A stretch of DNA of 64,000 bases. It comes from Reclinomonas americana ATCC 50394 (lineage: Eukaryota > Jakobida > Jakobea > Jakobida). Position 1 is the first letter of the stretch; each line of letters begins with the position of its first letter. Shown piece by piece: positions 27,242 through 37,200 of this stretch. Both the position numbers and the translations under genes were made by a program. The notes beneath the pieces were generated by a model. That model did no database searches. It saw only the letters and a program-made list of their open reading frames with translations, and was not told the DNA's origin. Location: NCBI GenBank assembly GCA_048213135.1, contig PS015071.1, positions 167,571 to 231,570 of the forward strand, in the 5' to 3' direction.

Positions 27242-28230
27242 GGCTTCGGCTGAGTCGTTTACTCCATCGACGATCACGCCCAACACGGCCGGGCAGACGG
27301 TGACGGTGACTGGGCGAGCATTGTCAGCAAGTGATACTGTGCGATTGGTGTCTGGCGGCACGTGCGCGAGTGGCACGACGACGTACGACATGACGAGTGG
27401 AGCGTTGGGTGGGTCGGCTGGAGCGCGCACGCTGACCGTGTCGACGGGTAACACCAGTTTGGCGGCCGGATCGTATCTTGTGTGGTTCGTCTCTGCATTC
27501 AGTGTGCGACTCTCCTTGTGCACTGTTTGTATGACATCCTCGTGTTGTCGTGTAGTTATCTATACGGCGGAACGGGAACGCCAGTGCAAGTTGGCAGCAC
27601 GTCATTGACCGTCGCAACAGGTGTGTTCTATGTTGGATCACTTTGTATCCATTTTCCCACTGTTCACTCTCTCCTTTGGCAACAGGAACAAGCGTGACGA
27701 GCTTCACGCCGAGCAGCATCACTGCGGAGACGAGTGGAGTGCAAGTGACTGTGAGTGGTAGTGGTCTGTTGGATGCGGATGTGGTGCAAGTTCAGAGTGC
27801 GGGATCGTGCACGGGTGCTGGCACCGTGCTGTCTCTCGTTTCGACGGCTGCCGATGGACTGACCACGATTCGGCAAACCACGAGCACGTCGCTTGCGGCG
27901 GGATCGTACTGGGTGTGGTGCGTGTGTTTGTGTCGTTCGGATTGGAAGACATGCATGTGTGCAACGAGCAAAGAAGCAATCGTGGTCTTCACACGAGCGA
28001 GAGAGTTAGAGAGAGAGAGAGAGGAGGGAGAAGTAGATCTACGAACGAGATTGCATGTTTCGTGTTGAACTGATCAGATCTGTGTGTGCTTTCTCGCACA
28101 GCATTCACTTTGCGAGCGCGGGTGCGGGTGTCTGGCAGCAAGTGCCGGGCGTGCTGACTGTCGGTGCGTGTGTATGTGGCATGTGTTGATCAGGGAACTG
28201 TCGCCCTACTCCCCTGTGTACGTGTGTGTG

Positions 28231-28289
<59 letters not shown>

Positions 28290-31200
28290 TACTTGCGTAG
28301 TTGCCTCATTATTGTTGTCATTGCCAGCGCCATCNNNNNNNNNNNNNNNNNNNNNNNNNNNNNNNNNNNNNNNNNNNNNNNNNNNNNNNNNNNNNNNNNN
28401 NNNNNNNNNNNNNNNNNNNNNNNNNNNNNNNNNNNNNNNNNNNNNNNNNNNNNNNNNNNNNNNNNNNNNNNNNNNNNNNNNNNNNNNNNNNNNNNNNNNN
28501 NNNNNNNNNNNNNNNNGATGTGAAGCTTGTGTCTGGGTCAGGGTGCTCTGGATCGCCGACGTACAGCATGACGACCGGATCGCGGGGCGGGTCAGCGGGT
28601 GCATGGACGTTGACGGTGACGACGAGTGATGTGAATCTGACGCCGGCGGGACAGTACTCTGTGTGGTTCGCGTTTTTTTCTGTGCACACTGGCGTTGTTG
28701 AGAAGAAAGTCGGCTTGTCACTAACTTGGTGTGTGTGTGTGTGTGTGTGCGGTGACAACCATGCAGCTATCGATTCAACGGCACGGGGGCATATGTGCAA
28801 GTGACATCGACGCTGTTGAATGTCAGTTGAGTGCGAGTTTGTTGGCGAGAGTGTGATGCGTGAGAGTGTAAGAGAGAGTGTAAGAGAGTGAGAGGGAGTG
28901 AGTGCAGATGTACATGTCGAAGGATCTAACATTATTACGTCTCCACTGCTCCCCTCTCTCCTTCTGTTCTTCTTTTTCATTCCTCTCCTCTGTTGTGCAG
29001 ACAAACTGGCGGAGTCATTCTCGCCAAGTTCTATTAGTGCGGAGACGAGTGGACAGACGATCTCGGTGACTGGACGTGGTCTGACGACGGCCGATGCCAT
29101 CCGTTTGGTGCTCGGTGCTTCGTGTGGCGGAGCGACGACGTACGATCTGACGGTGGGATCGGCTGGTGGTGTTGCGGGAGCACGGACTGTGGTTGGCACT
29201 GCGGCAAATGTGAATCTGACACCGGCCGGATCGTATGTGGTGTGGTGAGTGTGAGTGTGTGTGTTGAGATGAGATGCGGTGAGGTGGAGAGGGATTGGGT
29301 TTGCGTGCTTGCTGTTGTTGTTTTTGCAAGGTAATTCTCTTTTATGAGAATTTCTGCTGTTTCGACTTACGTCATGTGCATGGAACAGCTACAAGTACAA
29401 CAACACTGGATCGTTTGTGGCGCTCACTGGAGCACTGACCGTCTGTTGCGTACTGTTTTCTTGATTCAAGGTCTAGTTTTAGTTCCATTCCGCTAACTGG
29501 TTCTGCGCTCCATTACAGCCAAATCGGCAACGTCATACTCGCCGTCAAAGATCACTGCAGAGACGACTGGCGAAGCCGTGACTGTAACTGGACGCGCTTT
29601 GTCAAACACAGATGCTTTGCGACTTGTGTTGGGTGCATCGTGTGGTGGTTCGACTTCGTTCACGTTGACAACTGGCACTGTCGGTGGAAGCGCTGGAGCG
29701 CGCACGGTTCGCTTCACCACGTCAAGCACTGCGATCGCTGCGGGATTTTACACTGTGTGGTATGTTTTGGACGTGATTGTGTCTTGGTGCTGTGGACGTC
29801 GGTTGTGCTTACTCGGTGCTGCTGTACTCCTCTCATAGTTATCAGTACGACGCTACCGGCAGTCTTGTCAGTGTTGGCAGTGTATTGGAAGTGGGTGCGT
29901 TCACACATATTTGCTTCCTCCGTTATCACTTTGTTGCCTGTCCCCTTTGTCTCCTTGTATCTATCCTGCTTCTCACTTTCTGTTCATTACCACAGGTGCA
30001 AGCGGCGACTCCTTCACTCCTTCATCGATACGCTCCGAGACCAGTGGCGAGGTGATTTCCGTAACTGGTCACGGCCTTGCCAACTCCGATTCTGTGCAAC
30101 TTGCTGCCGGTGTCGGATGCGCGGGTACAACGTACAGCCTGTCACCGGGCTCATTGAGCGGTCCAGCGGGTGCGCGAGTTTTGACGATTTCCACTCCTGG
30201 TCTTACCATTCCGGCGGGTCCGTACACTATTTGGTAAGTGGATGTGCTTTCTCTGTCTAATGCGCACTGCATGGTATCCTCTCTTCTTCCCTCTCTCTCA
30301 ACAATTTCTTCGCTTTCAGCATTCAGTTCAGCTACACCACCGGCTATGTGGCGGTTTCTGGCGGCACGATTACTGCTGGTTCGTGCATATCACGGTCTCA
30401 ATGGGCATAGATGGCGCTATCTTACATTTCTTCGTGGGTTCCATTTTCCTGCGCTGCTGATAAACAGTCGAGACGGCCGATGCTTTCTCACCGGCCACGA
30501 TATTCTCCGGAACCGCCAACCAAGTGGTCACCATTACGGGGCACGGCCTGCTTGCGACCGATGCGGTCAAGCTGGTGTCTGGGACGACTTGCAGCGGCAG
30601 TCCGCAGTTCCCTTTGACTCCAAGTGCTGCGACAGCAGGCGTTGCAGGAGCGCGGCTGAAGACGGCATTTACCCCGAATACTAGTCTCACGAATGGCACC
30701 TACTCTGTGTGGTTCGTTTTGGAGTAGCACTGAAGAAGCAGATTGGGGTTGCTGTCTCTCTACGCTCAATTCTTCACGATCTTTGTCAGCTCAGACGCCC
30801 TTTGTTTGTGTTTTCAGTCTTCTCTTGTTCACTTGGGGTGTTTGTAGAAGTAGAGTGGTGCAGTGTCAGTGTGTCATCATGTCATCGCACGATTATTCGT
30901 GCTCTTACATCCCCCATCTGCGCTACTCATTTCTTGTCATCGTATTTGCTGTACTCATCGTTGATATCCCATCACAGCATCCAACTGACGTATCCGACGG
31001 GGGGCGTGTACTCTAAAGTCGGCACGACAGAAATTTCTGTCGGTACGTTATTGTCGCGCATCGTGCATCTTGGTCGTTGCCGCGTCGTTGCTCATCTACT
31101 TGTCGTCCAGTGACTCCTCTGGTAGTTACCGGCTACAGTCCGGCAAGCATCGTTGCAGAGACTGCCGGAGTGCAGTTAACAATCACTGGTGCCGGTTTGC

Positions 31201-34200
31201 AGCTGACAGATACTGCTGCGCTGTTCTTGGGCACAAGTGTTTTCGTGTCTTGCGACACTGCCACATCGTACTCGCTCACGTCGACATCAGTGTCTAGTGG
31301 GTTGCAAAAGATAGTGACGCTGGACACGAGTTTCCTTCCACGTGGCTACTATGCTGTCTGGTCAGCCAAATATCGCAGCCGTGTTTGTTATCTGATGTGT
31401 CTCTGCTCACCAATCGTGCCCAACAGCTACCACTTTGTGGGTGCACTCGGGTACCCGTACGTCATGGTCCCGACTTCGGCTCTCGTAGTCGGTATGCAAA
31501 CAGCTTCCTTTCCGTATTTGGAAAACACTGCGGCTTATGTTCGCTCACCGTGCTTACGCAATCAGTGTCGAGTGCCGATGCTTTCACTCCTTCCACCATT
31601 ACTGGCCAGCTGGCTGGCGCGCTGCTGACTGTTACCGGTCACGGTCTGTTGGCATCGGATAATGTGCAGCTGATGCCATCTGGAACGTGTTCGGGGGCGA
31701 CGGCCTATCGTCTTGCAGCGCAGTCGTTTGGTGGAGTGGCGTCGGCTCGTGAGGTCGTCGTGGCGACGACTGCGGAGAACTCTGTGCCTGTTGGATCGTT
31801 TTATGTGTGGTGAGTGGGGAGGGGAAGGGAAGGGGGTGAAGGAAAGGGAAGGGGGGCGAAGGGAAGGGGGGAGGAGAAGGGAAGGGGTGAAGGGAAGGGA
31901 GGAAGGAAGGGCAAGGAGGGAAGGGAGGTGAGGGGAGGAGACGGGAGGGGACGGTAAGGGAGGAGACGGGAGGTGAAAGGAAGAGAAGAAGAAGGGAAGA
32001 AAGGAGAGGAGAAGGAGGAGAAGGGAAGAGAGGAAAAGAGGAGAATGTGTGAGTGGGGGTAAGAGAGGAAAGATGAGAGGAGATAAAGGAACGTAAGAGA
32101 AAGGAGAGGGGAAGAGCGGAGAGAAGAGAGGAAGTGAGAGGTGAGATGGAGTGAATAAGAACTGGGACCGATGAGAATGTGTGGTTGCTTCCTTGTGCGA
32201 CAGGTTGTCCAGTGTGACTGTGTGTGTAAATGTGAGTTAGTGAGCGAGGGCGAGAGAGTGAGACCAGCTCAGCTGGCGGAGATAAAGAGGAGGTGAAGGG
32301 AGGCGGAATGGGGAAGCAACGGTGAAAAGAATGAGTGAGTTGTGAGATGCGTTATGTGGCCAGAGAGACACTGTGGATGAAAGCATGTATGTTGAGCGAG
32401 ATGCACGAGATTACATTAGAATGGAGCCCCGTATTGCAGAGGATAGTGGATGGACTTTGTAGACTGGAGACATTTACATCGACTGAATGAGCATTTCTGG
32501 TCGTTGTCAGTGGTTTCTTTGTATATTTTATTGTCGAATCGCGTCAAAAGCTCGTTTTCTTTCCGGTTACTCTCTGCGAGAAGCGAGCTTGAGTCAGTGT
32601 GAATGTATTCCTTTCACTCACAATGTGTATTACAGCATTCAATTTGGTGGCGTTGGATCGTTTACAGCCGTCACCGGTGGCCAACTTACCGTCTGTGAGT
32701 ACGAGTGGAGAGTGGAGAGATCAAAATGAGTTGCTCATGTGCTTGTGTTTTCGGCAGTGCCATTGCCAACATTTTCGATTCCGACGTCTGGCTCATCCTA
32801 CACGGTGACAATCGGCAACACGACCACTATTGGTACGGTCACCCAGCATGTCATGCTCACATCCATCATCCTTCTCATACTCCTGCATCTGTCTGTAGTC
32901 ACTGGTGCAACAACAACCAGCACAATCGGTCTTCGCGTCGGTTTGTCTGGACAAGTGGTGGTGCTGACGGTGCCAGTGGCCTCGTTCCCCTTTGCCACGC
33001 CGTCATTTACACTGTTCAAGAACGCCGACTGCCGCGGGAATGTGGCCACCATCATCAGCGGCTTCAACATCGCATCTGATGGCACGACCTATACCATCAC
33101 ATTCACATTCGACACGACTGAGGTGCCGACACCAGCGAAGCAGCAGTTGTGCCTGTCATCCACTGACCTGACGGGTTACTTTAGCATGGCAGTTGTCTCC
33201 ATTTGTTGCGTGCCTGCTGCAGATGTTATGCTGTCAAGTGTGCAGCATCTCATTCTAACGAGGTGAATATGCAGATCGTGTCAAGGGCACTTCCGCGCCT
33301 TCTGTAACGCAGGGCATCAAGTCGCAAACTGTTGTCCTGTCGGGCGGCGACTTCCCGTTGCTGGCTGCAAGCGCTGCCAGTGGCAGTAATCCAGTCACAC
33401 CTGGAGGCACGCCACTGGCATTCTTCCTGTCACTCGCCACCGACTGTTCGTCGATGGACTTGCGGGCGACTGCCTTTGTGGTCACTGCGGTGTCGCCGAC
33501 GCGTATTACGGCCACGGTCTCCACTATTTCTGCGGTCTCTCTCGCCTCGTGTACGCTGGATCCGCCTGGCACGTATCAGATTTGTGGTCGGTGTGTTACG
33601 GAGGGAAAGAGGGAAGAGAGGGGGGAGAAAGAGAGAGGAAGGAGGGGGAGGGGGAGATGGGGAAAGGGAGGAACGACGGTGAAGAAAGAGAGACAGGGGA
33701 GAGAGNNNNNNNNNNNNNNNNNNNNGAGAGTACCGTTGAGAGAGACATGTGAGCGAGGGGAAATGGTGAAAGAGAAAGGGCGTGAGAGTGGATGGTGTGG
33801 GGCAGAAAGAACAAAGCAGTGGGTGCCGGGAGGAGAGATGAAGGAAAGCGGGAGAGGCAGGTGAGCCACAAAGTAGATCTTCTGTATGTGCGAGAGAAAT
33901 GGGAGGATGTGAATGAGAGGGCAGTTGCGAGAGGCAAGAGGGCTGAGGAGCAATAGGGAAAGTGAGTGAGAGGCTGCAGTAGAGCGTCTGCATGCGCGAG
34001 AGATATGCAAGGATGTGAATGAGAGGGCGGCTGCGAGAGGCAAGAGAGCTGAGGAGTAATAGGGAAAATGATTTAGGGGCTGCAGGTGAGCCACGTATGT
34101 GCGAGAGATACGCGAGGATTTGAATGAGAGGGAAGCTGTGAGAGGCAAGAGGGCTGACAAGCAATAGGATAAGTGAATGAGAGGCTGCAGGTGAGCCACG

Positions 34201-37200
34201 TTTGTGCGAGAGATACGCGAGGATGTGAATGAGAGGGCGGCTGCGAGAGGCGAGAGGGCTGAGGAACAGTAGAAAAATGAGAATGAGAGGCTGTATGCGC
34301 GAATGAGTCGGACTTTTGTCATTCTCTTTCATGTTCAACGAGAAAAGTGGAAGGATGAGAGAGAGAATGCGACGGATCTAATGATGTTTCACCACCATCG
34401 ACTATTCCGCTGACGACATATCTGCGAACAGCTTCCAAGACGGCTCGTATGTGCCTCTCGGTGTGACATTGACCATCACGACCGTCACCGATCCCGATGT
34501 CGGCTTCATTTCTCCGACTTCGTTGCCTCTCGGTGTGCCAACTACGCTGGTGTTGCATTCGCCTTCGCGTACGCTGTCGAGTTGTACTCGTTTCAAGGTC
34601 GTCGACGCTGGATCCGACTGCAATGGACCGGCTTCGGGTGAGTGCTGAGAATGAGAAGATTCTGCGCGGGCGGTGGTTGGAGGAGATCTTTACTCACCCT
34701 CTTTGTCGTCAGCGGCCCTTGCGCTTACGGCCTTCCAAGACGGCGTCTTTGATGCGTCGTCATGCTTCTATGGATCTGTTGCTGGCGGCTGTGGACAGTT
34801 CAAGGTGCAGCTCACGAGCTCTAAGGCGGTGTATGCCACATTCTGTGTGGCAACCACTCCAGGGGCGACGTACAAGGCGGTGTCGAATAGCGACATTCGT
34901 GTTACCTCGGGTATGCTGGTGCAGACGTCGTCGGTGGTGGCCAACCAGGCGGGGACAATCGTTGCGTGGTGAAGAGGGAAGGCGGGTGAAGAGGGAAGGG
35001 AGTTGAAGAGGGAAAGGGGGTGAAGAGGGAAGGGGGAAAAGAGGGAAGGGGGAAAGAGGGAAGGGGTAAAGAGGGAAGGGATGTGAAGAGGGAAGGGAGG
35101 TGAAGAGGGAAAGGGGGAAATTGGGAAGGAGGAATAGAGGGAATGAGAGGAGGGAGTTTCGACAAGGAGTAGGGAACTGATAATGGACGATGTGGAAGCA
35201 TGTGAGACGAGGAGAAGGGAGGTAAAGAGGGAAGGGGGAGGGAGGGAAGTGAGGCAAGGAGAAGGGGGGTTTTGAAGGCATTTTTGTGGAAGGGACAAAG
35301 GGTGGAAGTGTGTTGATGAGAAAGCAAGGGAGAGAGAAACAGACTGAAGAATGTCTGTTGAGGCAAGAGAGGAAAAGGCAGAAGGGAGAAAGGGAATAGA
35401 TAAGCTTTGGAAGTGTGTGGATGGGAACGCGTTGGGGAGAGTAACAAAGAGAAGTGTGTCTGTGGAGTGTTTGTGGCGCAAGAGAGGACCGTCAGGGGAT
35501 GAATAGGTTGTGGTATTGTGTATATGTGGATTGAAGCGGTTGAGAGAATGACAGTGCCAAGAATGGAAAGGAGAACGAGGGCAAGGAGACGGATAGGTTG
35601 CGGCAGTGAGTGTGTTGATGGAGATGTGAAGGAGAGAGAAATGGATAGAAGTGTGCCCAAGGAGATTGGATGGCAAGAGAGGATCGTCAGAGGGGGGAGG
35701 GAAAGGATGGGTCGTGGTCGACAGTGTGTGGATGGATGCAAGGAAGAGAGAACCAAAGAGAAGTGAGGTCTAGGAGATTGCGTGTGGCATGCGAAGAAAT
35801 GCAGAGGGGGGAGGATACCGTGTGGATGGATGCAAGGGAGAGGAGAATAATGTCTGTGGAAATATGTGTGTGTGACAGAGAGAATCGACAGAGGAGGGAT
35901 GGAACGGATTGGTTGCGGCTGAGGGTGTGCAAATGGGAATGCATTGGAGAGAGAAACAAAGAGGAGAATGTCTTNNNNNNNNNNNNNNNNNNNNCGGAGG
36001 CTGCTTGTGTATGTGGCAAGGGAGGATCATCAGACGTGGGAAGGGAAATGATACCTTGTGGCAGTGTGGATGAGAATGCATTGGCGAGATAGTAACAGTA
36101 AGAAGTGTGGCGTGGAGGCAGTGCGTGTGGTAAGAGAGGATCGTCAGAGGTGGGAAGGGAATGGATACCTTGTGGCAGTGTGGATGAGAATGCATTGGCG
36201 AGATAGTAACAGTAAGAAGTGTGCCGTGGAGGCTGTGTGTGTGTGTGGCAAGTCAGAGGGGGAAAGAGATAGAATAGGTTGTGGTAGTGTGTGGANNNNN
36301 NNNNNNNNNNNNNNNNNNNNNNNNNNNNNNNNNNNNNNNNNNNNNNNNNNNNNNNNNNNNNNNNNNNNNNNNNNNNNNNNNNNNNNNNNNNNNNNNNNNN
36401 NNNNNNNNNNNNNNNNNNNNNNGTGGATGCCATTGAGAGGGTTACAAAGCGAGCATTGTCAATGGAGGTTGCTTCTGTATGCGAGAGAGAGGTTGGAGGG
36501 AGAAGAAAGGAAGGACAGTTTGTCAACATTTGTGGTATTGTGTGACGACGGTAAGAAGGAGAGAGTGAGATAGGAGAAGTGCATCGGTGGAGATTGTTCT
36601 TGTCTGCGGGGAGGAAAAGATTATGTGTTCCCATGTGTGATGTGAATGCACCGCATGAGGACGGGTTGTGGGTGACAGGAGTGGAAGACTTGAGGAGGGG
36701 AAGTGGCTGAGACTTTTGGGAGTGTGTGCTTGGGAATTCAACAGATGAGTGACATAGAGGATTGAAAGTCAACTCTGCGTGCGAGGAGAGGAGGTGGGGG
36801 ACAGAAAGGAAATGTTGAGGTGTTGTTGATGAGATAAACAGCTACATGTGAGTGAGTCAGAGAGTTTATGTGTGAAACAGAGAGGAGTGACAGAGGAGCG
36901 GGTTGGATAGCATGACATTTTCGATCGCATGGTGTCCACGCCATACCTGCTGACGATTGCTTCTTGATTGTGCGGCAGATGAGCACTGGCACTGGCACTC
37001 GCTCCGTGGAGATCACGCACCGCTTTGTGCAATCGTTCCCGGCGATTCCCACTGTGCTCTTTGGCATCTCCGCTCTCTCCAATACGATTGAGGGCGACAC
37101 TGACATTCGCTGCGCGCGGCCGTCGGTCACCAAGTTTATGCTGACGGTGCAATGCTCGGCACTCGGCACTGCGCAGTTCGACTCGCTCATTACCAGTTTC

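Noticed and set aside
32839-32900. A membrane helix (VMLTSIILLILLHLSVV) in the giant protein
   Set aside because: It lies in an intron: donor GTACGG (about 32836) and acceptor CTGTAG join the flanking exons in phase and remove it.
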